Assembly (NCBI GenBank): GCA_902632595.1
Contig: CACPDC010000004.1
Span: forward strand, 43,375 to 107,374
DNA length: 64,000 nucleotides
Origin: an uncultured SAR116 cluster alpha proteobacterium
GTDB taxonomy: Bacteria > Pseudomonadota > Alphaproteobacteria > Puniceispirillales > Puniceispirillaceae
Reading direction: 5' to 3'
A program made the translations under genes and the position numbers. The notes below the pieces were generated by a model. It was not told where the DNA came from. It saw nothing but the letters and a program-made list of their open reading frames with translations, and ran no database searches. Every line of letters begins with the position of its first letter. Position 1 is the first letter of the stretch. This document shows, one piece after another, positions 42,623 through 52,948 of the stretch.

Positions 42623-44239
42623 TTACTCGGGATTGGCAATAGGCAATTCAAGAAAGAAAATAGCACCCTTTTTCTCACTATTACCAGCGTATAGTTTACC
42701 ACCATGCGCTTCAGCTATTTGCCTTGCGATAGATAATCCCAAGCCTGAATGATGACCGAATGCCTCATTATTAGGGCGCTGAGAGTAAAATCGATTGAAA
42801 ATCGTATCGAGGTTCGCTTCAGGAATACCATCACCATTATCTTGGATTGAAAAGCAAAGTTTTTTTGCATTTTTTCCTATAAAATCCAGCTTTATTTCAA
42901 TATCTTTTTCTTTAGGATTAAAACTAATGGCATTCACGAGTAAGTTATCAAGAATTTGGATAATTCTATCAGTATGTATATTTGTATAAAAATTTTTTAT
43001 AGTTTTGCTTTTTAATGGTGGTCTCCAAATAAGTTGAGATTTAGGGTATCTGTCTCTCATCATTAAAACCCAACTGTCCACCAGAGCGCAGAAATCAACC
43101 GTATCTCTCTTAGTTCCCGCTAATTCCGCCTCTACTCTGCTAGCTTGTGATATGTCACTTATCAACCGATCCAACCTTGTTACATCCTCTAGAATCACAC
43201 TCATTAAAGCTTTTTGCTGTCTTTGATTTTTGATCCTCGAAATAGTTTCTGCAGCTGATCTGAGTGACGTTAGTGGATTTTTTAACTCATGCGCAACATC
43301 GGCTGCAAATCCTGCGGTAGCCTGTATTCTCTCTTGCAAATCGTTAGTCATTTCTTGAAGCGCCTTTGAAAGCTCTCCTATTTCATCATTCCTTTCTGGC
43401 AGTTTCTCCAGCTTTATTGATTTATCTTGCGCTCTTGCAATTTGTCTTGCGGATGTAGCTAATTTTACTATTGGTCGTGTGATAGACCGTGATAAATATA
43501 AGCCTAATATGACTGTGAATAAAAAGAGCGCGCATAACAACAAAACAAATGCCCATTGTACTTTTGCTATTTCTGCTTCGATAGCAGCGCCATTTTTAGT
43601 GAGCAATAATGCTCCTCTTACAACGCGAACCTCTTGAATGGGCAACGCGACACCAAGCACAAGTTGCCCTGAAGATGTACGCCAACTCATACTAACTTTT
43701 TGGCCCATCATAGCTGTTTTTAAAGCTGGCAATTGGCTGACAGAAATTAGCTTACGATCTGGGATCTTGGGAAGTTCCTCAACACCATTTACAAAATTGC
43801 TAAACTTAGAAATAGAAACTATGATTTTGTGTTTAATTTTGATTAGTAAAGAAGTCTGCAATTTTACAGACATCTCGACTAATGAGTCTGATATTTGATT
43901 GTTAGCAGTATCTGCCATAATTTTCCCAGAAGGTTGATATATTCTTGCTCTCAAAGAAGTCCCGTAACCAACCAAAGGGAGAATGTGGCGCAATGAGGAT
44001 TTAGCTAGGCCTAACTTCGAACTATCTCGGCTATTTGTATTATTAAGACTATCAGCATTTGCAAGAGCAAGCGAACGAGCAAGTGTCTCCCCTTGCCGTT
44101 TTAGAGCACTCAATTCAGCGTCTATTAAAACAATCCGATATCTGTCAACTGCTAGTATACCAATAAAAAAAAGAATTAAAGGCAAAAGCATTATAAGTAA
44201 GATACGAATAGATAGAGGACTTATCCGATGATTTAACAT
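42623..44239 (-). CDS. chvG: Sensor histidine kinase, ChvG-like
   Basis: Periplasmic sensor domain, HAMP, AADVAHELKNPLTSLRSAAETI H-box, ATPase N/G boxes; next to a chvI-like regulator. Confidence 0.85.
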   Translation of the reverse strand: MLNHRISPLSIRILLIMLLPLILFFIGILAVDRYRIVLIDAELSALKRQGETLARSLALANADSLNNTNSRDSSKLGLAKSSLRHILPLVGYGTSLRARIYQPSGKIMADTANNQISDSLVEMSVKLQTSLLIKIKHKIIVSISKFSNFVNGVEELPKIPDRKLISVSQLPALKTAMMGQKVSMSWRTSSGQLVLGVALPIQEVRVVRGALLLTKNGAAIEAEIAKVQWAFVLLLCALFLFTVILGLYLSRSITRPIVKLATSARQIARAQDKSIKLEKLPERNDEIGELSKALQEMTNDLQERIQATAGFAADVAHELKNPLTSLRSAAETISRIKNQRQQKALMSVILEDVTRLDRLISDISQASRVEAELAGTKRDTVDFCALVDSWVLMMRDRYPKSQLIWRPPLKSKTIKNFYTNIHTDRIIQILDNLLVNAISFNPKEKDIEIKLDFIGKNAKKLCFSIQDNGDGIPEANLDTIFNRFYSQRPNNEAFGHHSGLGLSIARQIAEAHGGKLYAGNSEKKGAIFFLELPIANPE

Positions 44240-44319
44240 TCTATAGCAGCACCAAAACTTTTAGCCAGCTAATATTTGCTTGTCTATTAACTTTTAGTAA
44301 TAAATTGAGAAACGAAATA

Positions 44320-45015
44320 CTAATCATTGCTATAACGATATCCGATACCATACAAAGTTTCGATTTGGTCAAAATCTGGATCAATTACGCGAAACTTTCG
44401 ACGAAGCCTCTTTATGTGACTATCTATAGTTCTGTCATCCAAAAAAACTGATTCGCCATAAGCTGCATCCATTAATTGGTCTCTACTTTTCACATGACCA
44501 GGTCTGACTATGAGAGCCTTTATCATTAAAAACTCTGTTACTGTCAATTTTACAACTTGCTGCTTCCATTTACATAAGTGTCTATCCGGATCCAAAACCA
44601 AATCACCATGTTTTATTTTATCTTCTATTCTGTCTTTATTATCCTCTTGCAATCTACCGCGTCTTAGCACAGCTTTTATTCTGGCTATTAATAGCCTTTG
44701 TGAGAATGGTTTAGTTATATAATCGTCTGCCCCAATACCTAAACCCAATGCCTCATCTAATTCGTCGTCTTTACTTGTAAGAAAGATTACAGGCATATCA
44801 ATTTTTTGACGCAATTTTTGTAAAAGTTCTACACCATCCATCCGAGGCATCTTGATGTCTAAAATCCCTAAATCAACTGGTCTTTTAAGAATTCCATAAA
44901 GAGCCTGTTCTCCATCAAAATAACAATCTACCTCGTAGCCCTCTTGCTCAAGCATAACCGAAACCGATGCAATAATGTTTTGATCATCATCCACAAGAGC
45001 AATCTTATTGCCCAT
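44320..45015 (-). CDS. chvI: Response regulator, ChvI-like (OmpR/PhoB family)
   Basis: [29 protein letters not shown] receiver, [28 protein letters not shown], winged-helix C-terminus. Confidence 0.88.
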   Translation of the reverse strand: MGNKIALVDDDQNIIASVSVMLEQEGYEVDCYFDGEQALYGILKRPVDLGILDIKMPRMDGVELLQKLRQKIDMPVIFLTSKDDELDEALGLGIGADDYITKPFSQRLLIARIKAVLRRGRLQEDNKDRIEDKIKHGDLVLDPDRHLCKWKQQVVKLTVTEFLMIKALIVRPGHVKSRDQLMDAAYGESVFLDDRTIDSHIKRLRRKFRVIDPDFDQIETLYGIGYRYSND

Positions 45016-45182
45016 TTAGAACTCCTCTTTAATTACGTATATTTAAGCTTAAAACATATTCTTACTTTACATAATAAAAAATTAATATTAACGAAAACGC
45101 GGCATTTAAAAGGCAAGATTAAGGCGCAAAATAATAAAAAGAGATTATTAATTTATTTCATCTATAAGATAAAAAGACTGAC

Positions 45183-48059
45183 TCAATGTGCTTTTGCCCA
45201 ACTATCCGCAATACCTCCATCAACAATAATCGGAACATCAAGAGATAAAATTGGTTTGTGAGCTGACTCCATCGTAGATTTAATAGCTTGGAAAGCAATT
45301 TCGACTTCTTCGTTAGGCGCCTCAAAAATTAATTCATCATGCACTTGCAGAAGCATTTTTGTTTTTATTTTCAATTCACTGATAACGTCAGGCATTTTAA
45401 TCATCGCTCTTTTTATGATATCTGCTGCACTACCTTGAATAGGGGCGTTTATTGCTTGTCGTTCAGCAAAACCACGAACAGCAGCGTTAGATGACTTAAT
45501 ATTGGAAATATAAATTCGTCTCCCAAAAAGGGTTTCAACAAACCCTTTATCTCGAGCAACTTGTTTCATTTGTTCCATGTAATCTCGTATACCAGGGAAC
45601 CTGGCAAAATAAGCTTTTATATAATCTCTCGCATCTCCCTGTGATATCCCGAGTTGCCGAGCGAGACCGAACCCAGAAATACCATATATTATCCCAAAAT
45701 TTATCGCCTTTGCTCTCCTTCTGGTTTCGCTATCTAATTTATCAATGGGGATTTCGAAAACCTCTGCTGCTGTTTGGGCATGAATATCAATGTCATTTCG
45801 AAACGCTTCAAGCATACTTTTCTCTTTGGCGATATGCGCAACTAACCTTAACTCTATCTGAGAATAATCAGCTGAAATAATCTTCGACCCAGTTTCCGCA
45901 ATAAAAGCTGTCCTTATAGACCTTCCTTCTTCAGTCCTTATTGGAATGTTCTGTAAATTTGGGTCAGAGGATGATAAGCGACCAGTCAAAGCTCCAACCA
46001 TGGAATAAGAGGTATGTACTCTTCCAGTCCGAGAATTTACGCTCTCAAGTAAGGCGTCCGTATATGTTGATTTTAATTTTGCCAATTGTCTAAATTCCAA
46101 TACTTTTTGTGCCAATTCTATACCATTCGAGGCCATTTCTTCTAAAATATCTGCGTTTGTGGACCACGCACCCGTTTTGGACTTTTTACCGCCTTCAAAT
46201 CGAAATTTTTCAAATAATATTTCACCCAACTGCTTTGGAGATGCGATATTAAATTCCTCTTCAGCAAGAAAATATATTTCCTTTTCTAATTGGATAATTT
46301 TGCCTGCAAAATCATTTGACAGTCGTCTTAGAATATTAGCATCTACAACAACGCCGTGTTTTTCCATTTCGGATAAAACTTGAATTAGTGGCCGCTCAAG
46401 TCGATTGTAAACTGCAGCCATCCTCTCCTTTACAAGTCTTGGTTTTAATAACATCCATAATCTTAATGTGATGTCGGCGTCTTCTGCTGCATAATTACAA
46501 GCATTCGAAGGTGAAATTAGAGCAAATGAAACTTGCTTACTTCCTTTTCCGCAAACATCCTCATATTTAATTGTCTGATGCGAAAGCCAATAATTAGCTA
46601 AATAATCTAATCCATGACGCTCTACTCTTCCGGCATCTAAAACATAAGATAAACACATAGTGTCATCCAAAGGAAAAATAGTTATTCCTCCGTTTCTTTC
46701 TTGGCTCAAAACATGAGCGTCATATTTAAGATTATGACCAACTTTTAAAATGGTAGGATCTTCAAGCATCTTTTTTAATAAGGCTATTGCGGTTGCAAAA
46801 TGAACTTGCTCATAAGTTGTTTCCTGATTTTTTGGCGTCTCCATGAAATCAAGATTTTCTTGTTTGGTTTTTTGATCCAGTGGAGAATGTTGAAGTGGTA
46901 TATAGCATGCTTGTCCAGGAGCAACGGCCAGTGCAACACCAACCAAATCGGCAGCCGCAGCGTTAAGGGAGGTTGTTTCTGTATCGATAGCAACAAATCC
47001 TTTGTTCTCTGCCATTTCACACCACCGTTCAAGATGTTTAATATTTAGAATGAGCTCATAGGATGTTTGGTCAATTTGTAATGTTTCTAGACCCCTCTTC
47101 GCTGTTTGGGTGTTCGACTTTTTATCATCTATTTCTATTTTTAAATTATCTTTCCTGTGCGAATGGATCGGGTAATTTGTTAATTTTTGTTCAGATATTC
47201 CGAGAGATGTAGATAAACTCTTAAATTGCTGTTCCAAAAGAAATAATTGTAATTTTTCATAATCTAAACTCTGAACAACAAGTCCGCTTATCTCTTCATT
47301 CACTGGGACATCAGTGCAAAGTTGGACTAACTTGAATGAAATACGCGCCTGTTCAGCGAATTTAATTAAATTATCTCGCCTTTTTGGTTGCTTAATACTA
47401 TCAGCATTTGACAAAAGCTTCTCGATACTACCAAACTGGTTGATGAGTTCTGCTGCTGTTTTTACCCCTATACCCGGTACACCAGGTACATTGTCAGAGC
47501 TATCACCGGCTAAGGCTTGTACATCTACTACCTTATTTGGCAGAACACCAAATTTTTGCTTAACTTCCTCATCTCCAATCAAAGTATTTTTTATCGGATC
47601 CAATAGTTTCACATGATGATTTACAAGTTGCATTAGATCCTTATCAGAAGAAACAACAAGACAATCCTGACCCTTTTTTGAGGCCAGTTTTGCAAATGTG
47701 GCTATAACATCATCAGCTTCATATCCATGCACTTCAAATGATGGTAAATTGAGTGCTTCGGTTGCTTGTCTTACCAAAGTAAACTGTGGAACCAACTCAT
47801 CTGGTGGTTCACTTCGATTTGCTTTGTAATCAGAATAAATCTCATTCCTAAAAGTTTTTCTCCCAGCGTCAAATATCACCGCCATATATTCTGGACTCAA
47901 ATCAGCAACAAGCTTCAACAACATTTTTGTAAAGCCAAACACTGCATTTACAGGTGTCCCATCATCTCGATACATGGGTGGTAAAGCATGATACGCTCTA
48001 AATATATAGCCAGAACCATCAACTAGTACGAGCCTGTCAGATTTTTGTTTGTTTTTCAT
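45183..48059 (-). CDS. polA: DNA polymerase I
   Basis: 5'-3' exonuclease domain (LVDGSGYIFRAYHALPP), 3'-5' exonuclease (FVAIDTETTSLNA), Pol A motifs (ISADYSQIELRLVAHIA, RRRAKAINFGIIYGISGFGLA, LLQVHDELIFEAP). Confidence 0.97.
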   Translation of the reverse strand: MKNKQKSDRLVLVDGSGYIFRAYHALPPMYRDDGTPVNAVFGFTKMLLKLVADLSPEYMAVIFDAGRKTFRNEIYSDYKANRSEPPDELVPQFTLVRQATEALNLPSFEVHGYEADDVIATFAKLASKKGQDCLVVSSDKDLMQLVNHHVKLLDPIKNTLIGDEEVKQKFGVLPNKVVDVQALAGDSSDNVPGVPGIGVKTAAELINQFGSIEKLLSNADSIKQPKRRDNLIKFAEQARISFKLVQLCTDVPVNEEISGLVVQSLDYEKLQLFLLEQQFKSLSTSLGISEQKLTNYPIHSHRKDNLKIEIDDKKSNTQTAKRGLETLQIDQTSYELILNIKHLERWCEMAENKGFVAIDTETTSLNAAAADLVGVALAVAPGQACYIPLQHSPLDQKTKQENLDFMETPKNQETTYEQVHFATAIALLKKMLEDPTILKVGHNLKYDAHVLSQERNGGITIFPLDDTMCLSYVLDAGRVERHGLDYLANYWLSHQTIKYEDVCGKGSKQVSFALISPSNACNYAAEDADITLRLWMLLKPRLVKERMAAVYNRLERPLIQVLSEMEKHGVVVDANILRRLSNDFAGKIIQLEKEIYFLAEEEFNIASPKQLGEILFEKFRFEGGKKSKTGAWSTNADILEEMASNGIELAQKVLEFRQLAKLKSTYTDALLESVNSRTGRVHTSYSMVGALTGRLSSSDPNLQNIPIRTEEGRSIRTAFIAETGSKIISADYSQIELRLVAHIAKEKSMLEAFRNDIDIHAQTAAEVFEIPIDKLDSETRRRAKAINFGIIYGISGFGLARQLGISQGDARDYIKAYFARFPGIRDYMEQMKQVARDKGFVETLFGRRIYISNIKSSNAAVRGFAERQAINAPIQGSAADIIKRAMIKMPDVISELKIKTKMLLQVHDELIFEAPNEEVEIAFQAIKSTMESAHKPILSLDVPIIVDGGIADSWAKAH

Positions 48060-48064
48060 TCTTT

Positions 48065-48253
48065 TTATTTTATTTCAAATTTTTTTGAGCAATAAGGACA
48101 AACTACCGTTCCGTCTTTTCCATAGGTTAACCAGATTTGTGGATGCCCAAGCGGACCGCCACCGCCATTACAGGAGACTCTCCTAGCTATTTGGTTATGC
48201 CCTTGAACACGTGTATTTTTTTCTGGTTTTAACAAAAGATCTTTCCTTCTCAT
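48065..48253 (-). CDS. Zinc-finger domain protein (CHCC / NDUFS6-like)
   Basis: RRVSCNGGGGPLGHPQIWLTYGKDGTVVCPYCSKKFEIK: C-x(n)-H-x(n)-CxxC pattern. Confidence 0.83.
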   Translation of the reverse strand: MRRKDLLLKPEKNTRVQGHNQIARRVSCNGGGGPLGHPQIWLTYGKDGTVVCPYCSKKFEIK

Positions 48254-48491
48254 GAATTTAGCGATGATATTTCAAAAAAAACCATTACTTTTAGTAACCT
48301 TTTTCATTTTAAATATCATACAAATGTCTTTTTATTACAACTATCAGACAACCATGCAATTTTTAAATTGTTTTTGTAGTTGTCTGTGCTTACCTAAAAT
48401 CAATAAAAGCAAGAAAAAACCGATTTCCCTACTTGACTATATTTAAATAATACAAAAAAACTAGCCAACTGAACTTGTTATGTTAATATAA

Positions 48492-49466
48492 GTGTTTTTA
48501 ATGACTTCGCATCCCCAAAAATTCTTAAATGCTCCTAATGATGATGTAGCGATTCGTGTCAATGGTTTATCGAAAATCTATAAGGCACAAGGCTTATCAA
48601 ATCAAAAGAATGCTTTAAATGATATAAATCTTGAAATTCCTGCGGGGTGCATTTTTGGGCTACTGGGACCAAATGGTGCCGGGAAATCTACTTTAATTAA
48701 CATTCTTGCTGGAACAGTTATGAAGTCCTCTGGTGCTGTCACAGTATGGGGAGAAGACCTTGATAAAAATCCTCGACAGTGCAGAGCTAATATCGGAATT
48801 GTTCCACAAGAATTGAATATCGATGTGTTTCTTACACCCTATGAGTCACTCGAATTTACTGCTGGGATGTATAATATTCCACGCCATGAACGAAAAACTA
48901 AAGCGATTCTTGAGATGGTTGGACTTACAGAACAAAGTCATGCCTATGCACGCACTCTTTCGGGTGGAATGCGCCGAAGAATGCTTGTGGCAAAAGCCAT
49001 GGTACATTCCCCACCTATACTAATATTAGATGAGCCAACTGCAGGGGTCGATGTAGCTCTACGGCAAAAACTTTGGGAAAATGTACGTAATCTAAATGAT
49101 GCAGGTGTCACGATCGTCCTTACAACCCACTACTTAGAAGAAGCAGAGGAGCTTTGTGACCATGTTGCCATCTTGAATTATGGTGAAGTTATGATTAGCA
49201 AGACTAAATCAGACCTACTAAAATCAGCTGGCCGTAAAGACATAAACGTAACGATCCCACAAAATCAAAAGAGACAGCCTATGCCTGCTGCGATAAAGGC
49301 GCTAAACCCGATTCTTACAACCAGCGGCTTCATAATTAGGTTTAATCCAGAGGAAACAAGCTCTGGAGAAATCTTGAAAACGATAGGGAATGCTGGGTTT
49401 CAAATAATAGATGTTAGTACCTACCAACCTGACCTAGAAGATATTTTTCTTGACCTTACAAAGTAA
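48492..49466 (+). CDS. ABC transporter ATP-binding protein (ABC-2/drug-export type, YadG-like)
   Basis: GLLGPNGAGKSTLINILAG, RTLSGGMRRRMLVAKAMVHSPPILILDEPTAGVD; C-terminal extension. Confidence 0.88.
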   Translation: MFLMTSHPQKFLNAPNDDVAIRVNGLSKIYKAQGLSNQKNALNDINLEIPAGCIFGLLGPNGAGKSTLINILAGTVMKSSGAVTVWGEDLDKNPRQCRANIGIVPQELNIDVFLTPYESLEFTAGMYNIPRHERKTKAILEMVGLTEQSHAYARTLSGGMRRRMLVAKAMVHSPPILILDEPTAGVDVALRQKLWENVRNLNDAGVTIVLTTHYLEEAEELCDHVAILNYGEVMISKTKSDLLKSAGRKDINVTIPQNQKRQPMPAAIKALNPILTTSGFIIRFNPEETSSGEILKTIGNAGFQIIDVSTYQPDLEDIFLDLTK

Positions 49467-49572
49467 TTAACACTTTTATTTTACTTCTAGATTATAATGC
49501 CGATTGTTATCACCATGGCAAACAAAATTGGCTACTACCACTAATAAAAAAGTAGTATGCTTTTGAAAGTAA

Positions 49573-49649
<77 letters not shown>

Positions 49650-49968
49650 TTCGTTTCAATAACTACGCTGGTTTTTCTCCGTCTTCTTTGAGCATATTTG
49701 TCCAATGATGCTCGAAGCAGGACGAGTGTAGGCATCTTTAAGAAAGCTGACCAACCGATAGGAATAGCTGTTATATGTAATGGCTAGCCTAACCAAACCA
49801 AAACATTCGTTCTCAAATCGGATGCCTAACAATAAGGCCGGAGAAACTGTGTCTAAACTATATGACTATTATACACGCAAACAGATTGTAGAGATCAGCA
49901 AAATATTTTATAAACGTAAAGTCCCCCTGCTCTAGGTGTCGCCATGAAATTGATATAGCATTAATGAT

Positions 49969-50922
49969 ATGACTTATGACGATGTAAGAGACAGAAATTT
50001 GTTATCTCCTAATTATCGTGATGTTTTGCGATCACTGTCGAGGGATGAAAAACGCCGCTTAATGACGCTAACCAACCATCACGGTCTCCTTTGGCTCTTT
50101 GCACATTTTGCGGTGATAACGGGGATGGCATGGGCAAATTTTTCTTACACCGGCTTTTTTGGATTGTTGGCGATTGTGGGTCAAGGTATAGGATTATGTT
50201 TTCTTTTTTGTGCAATGCATGAGTCTGGGCATGGCACTGCCTTTAGATCCAAAATCCTCAATAAGCTAGTTACATCATTTACGGGATTACTTTTATTTTT
50301 AGGTCCTCTCTGGTTTCAGTCTTTTCATGCTGCCCATCACCGCCACACCCACGATCCTGCACTTGATCCAGAACTTGCTACTTCAAAGCCAAAAACTTGG
50401 GGACAATATCTTTTTTACCTCACTGGTATAATGATATGGATCTCAAACCTCCGAGCATTGTTATTAAACGCATTAAGAACCCCATCGGACTCTTTCATTC
50501 CTTCATCATCAAGACCCGGAATTAAGAAAGAAGCGCGGCTTATGCTTCTCACCTATATTGTTATCTTTACAGCAGGATTTGTTTTAGCACCTTATTATAT
50601 TTTTCAGTTTTGGCTTTTACCAATTCTGTTAGGCCAACCTTTCCTTAGGTTATTTTTGTTAGCGGAACATGCAGGGTGCCCACATGACCCAGATATGCTG
50701 AAGAACAGTCGAACTACCCGCACCAATCCCGTTGTATTATTCCTATCATGGAACATGCCTTATCACACCGCACATCACAGCTTTCCAGCCGTACCATTTC
50801 ATCAACTGCCGAAGTTTCATCAGCACATCGCTCAACACACAGCTGTAACAGCAGATGGATATTCCGCGTTTCATCGCCAGTATGCGAAGCATCAGCTTAA
50901 TGCTAAAATTTCATCTTTATAA
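49969..50922 (+). CDS. Fatty acid desaturase family membrane protein
   Basis: Histidine boxes MHESGHGTAF, SFHAAHHRHTHDP, MPYHTAHHSFPAVPFHQL; multiple TM segments. Confidence 0.88.
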   Translation: MTYDDVRDRNLLSPNYRDVLRSLSRDEKRRLMTLTNHHGLLWLFAHFAVITGMAWANFSYTGFFGLLAIVGQGIGLCFLFCAMHESGHGTAFRSKILNKLVTSFTGLLLFLGPLWFQSFHAAHHRHTHDPALDPELATSKPKTWGQYLFYLTGIMIWISNLRALLLNALRTPSDSFIPSSSRPGIKKEARLMLLTYIVIFTAGFVLAPYYIFQFWLLPILLGQPFLRLFLLAEHAGCPHDPDMLKNSRTTRTNPVVLFLSWNMPYHTAHHSFPAVPFHQLPKFHQHIAQHTAVTADGYSAFHRQYAKHQLNAKISSL

Positions 50923-51073
50923 AGACATTACTAATTTATTACTTCACTAACAAATCCATTACTCACATAAATAAATGTCTTGTGTAATCACGCACTTCAC
51001 CAGCTGTAATAGTAATATTATATTGTCACGATGATTAAAAAAGTCTAAACTGAACAATTAATAAGTTCATAGG

Positions 51074-51120
51074 CCTCCGAAGGCAGAGGTCAGAGGTGAA
51101 AATAGTCTATAATACGCCAT
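51074..51120 (+). pseudogene. Decayed tRNA-Arg(CCG) 3' half (att-like repeat)
   Basis: CCTCCGAAGGCAGAGGTCAGAGGT is identical over 24 nt to 49604-49627, then gap-free partial similarity through the terminal CGCCAT (49645-49650 vs 51115-51120). Confidence 0.75.
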
Positions 51121-51297
51121 ATTGTGTAATATTTAAGGTCTATTGTAATTATGCAATAAATCACTTCATTTAAGAAGCCGATCTGATTAAGTAAAGGTTC
51201 ATTTTGATAGGAAGTACAAATAACATAGGTAAATCTCGGAATGTTCAAATAAGTGTATCAGATTAGAAAAGTTCTACTTTAAACTAAAAATTTTTTT

Positions 51298-51387
51298 GGA
51301 GAGGTGGCAGAGTGGTTGAATGTGGCGGTCTCGAAAACCGTTGTACGTGCAAGCGTACCGAGGGTTCGAATCCCTCTCTCTCCGCCA
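51298..51387 (+). tRNA. tRNA-Ser (anticodon CGA)
   Basis: GGAGAGGTGGCAGAGTGGTTGAATGTGGCGGTCTCGAAAACCGTTGTACGTGCAAGCGTACCGAGGGTTCGAATCCCTCTCTCTCCGCCA; class II tRNA with long variable arm; anticodon loop CTCGAAA. Confidence 0.96.
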
Positions 51388-51872
51388 GAACCGCTTACCT
51401 ATATTGTGTCAGAATAGACCAAATTATATCATAAGTATCTGGTAATATTGTATTTTACCTCTGAAAAAAGGTCTGGCGGCAGATGGCTAATAAAATTTCA
51501 CTATGATTAATAGTCCAGAAAAAATGAGAGACCAAGATGTTTACTCTATAATTTTTTTTTCAGATAAAAGACAAGAAAGCTCATTCTGAACCCAAACTTT
51601 TTATCAAAACATTAATAACGAAAGGTCCAATCACTCGCTTTTTACGTGTAAAATACTGATTATATTTGATTTTATTAAAAAAGTAAATATTTCTTATGAA
51701 ATTAATCCCTCTTTTTTAAATTAAGATACTTTTAGTATTTTTATCAATTTTTTCAATTTGTTAGATAATTTTTTAATTATTTTGATTATGAAAAATCTAA
51801 AATAGTTCTTATTTATTTCTTTTATCTAGTGGTTTAAAATTATTTTATTAAGATTGAAAAGGCGGTTTAAAA

Positions 51873-52511
51873 GTGCGCTGTACGGTTTGTTATTCTAATA
51901 AAACCAAAATATATGCAGAGATAAAAACAAAAAAATATTGGGAATGTCTCTTCTGTTTTGCGAAATTTCTTGATAGCTCCGATCTCTTATGTGAAGAAGA
52001 TGAATATGCCCATTACTGCACACATCAAAATAAGATAGATGACCCTAATTACCGCAAGTTTCTGTCTAAACTTTCTATACCCCTTAAATGTAATTTGACC
52101 AGCCACAGGATAGGTCTTGATTACGGTTGTGGCCCCGGACCTGCGCTTGCTGTAATGCTAGAAGAAGATGGATTTCAAATGTGCAAATATGACCCCTTCT
52201 TTTTTCCTAATAAAAAGATATTTTCGAAAAAATTTGATTTTATAACGTGTAGCGAAACAGTTGAACATTTTTATAATCCGAACGCTGAATTTGTAATGCT
52301 TGATAAGATACTCAATCCAACAGGTATCATTGCGATTATGACAAATATAATAACTGATGATTTGAATTTCGAAAATTGGTATTATCACCAAGATCCCACC
52401 CACGTTGTTTTCTATACTATGACTACTTTTAAGATTATCGCTCAACAAAGAGGTTGGGAAGTAAAGTTCCCAGCTACCAATGTAGTACTCTTTCGAAAAT
52501 CAAAATTTTGA
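51873..52511 (+). CDS. Class I SAM-dependent methyltransferase with N-terminal zinc-ribbon-like CxxC pair
   Basis: GTG start; MRCTVCYSNKTK...YWECLFCFAKF, then GLDYGCGPGPALAVMLEEDGF, FDFITCSETVEHFYNP, GIIAIMTN. Confidence 0.8.
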   Translation: MRCTVCYSNKTKIYAEIKTKKYWECLFCFAKFLDSSDLLCEEDEYAHYCTHQNKIDDPNYRKFLSKLSIPLKCNLTSHRIGLDYGCGPGPALAVMLEEDGFQMCKYDPFFFPNKKIFSKKFDFITCSETVEHFYNPNAEFVMLDKILNPTGIIAIMTNIITDDLNFENWYYHQDPTHVVFYTMTTFKIIAQQRGWEVKFPATNVVLFRKSKF

Positions 52512-52730
52512 AGTATTAGAATAAAAATTCTCATTCACAATTTGCAAAAAAATTTTTAAGTGAATTGGTTCAAATAAAGATAGATAAGTAAACAGGAGAT
52601 ATATACCTTGTGTCTTTTCACCTGATGGAAATATTGGGATTTAAATAAGAAACGATTTGTATCGGCAAGAAAAACATGACTAGAATTGAATCGGATATAT
52701 TCATAAAAAGCTTTCTGGGGGAAAGTAGGC

Positions 52731-52760
52731 AAAGGGGTGGTTTTCGAACTGCCCTTTTTT
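52731..52760 (+). terminator. Orphan Rho-independent terminator (candidate sRNA 3' end)
   Basis: AAAGGGGTGGTTTTCGAACTGCCCTTTTTT: outer AAAGGG/CCCTTT and inner GGTT-TTCG-AACT stem, followed by a T-run; nearest upstream ORF stop on this strand is >200 nt away. Confidence 0.6.
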
Positions 52761-52948
52761 GTGAAACCATTTTTGCGTCACATATATTAATTCAGTACTT
52801 ATATGAGGTGCTCATACTGAACACTTAAAATGTATTAGGGCGGTTGAGATATTCATCCCCCGTCAAAATCAAATTTCTGCTTAAAATTTAAAAGAGCATT
52901 TAGATTCCAAAAATATGAACAATTACAAAAATAAAAACGGTTAAAATA

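Noticed and set aside
44944-45261. 105-aa + strand ORF between chvI and polA
   Set aside because: Overlaps both flanking genes antisense; Lys/Leu-rich AT-driven composition.
48252-48446. 64-aa + strand ORF in the spacer before the ABC ATPase
   Set aside because: Low-complexity, hydrophobic then Lys-rich, overlaps the zinc-finger gene start; no recognisable domain.
52158-52448. 96-aa minus-strand ORF
   Set aside because: Antisense to the methyltransferase core; no supporting motif.
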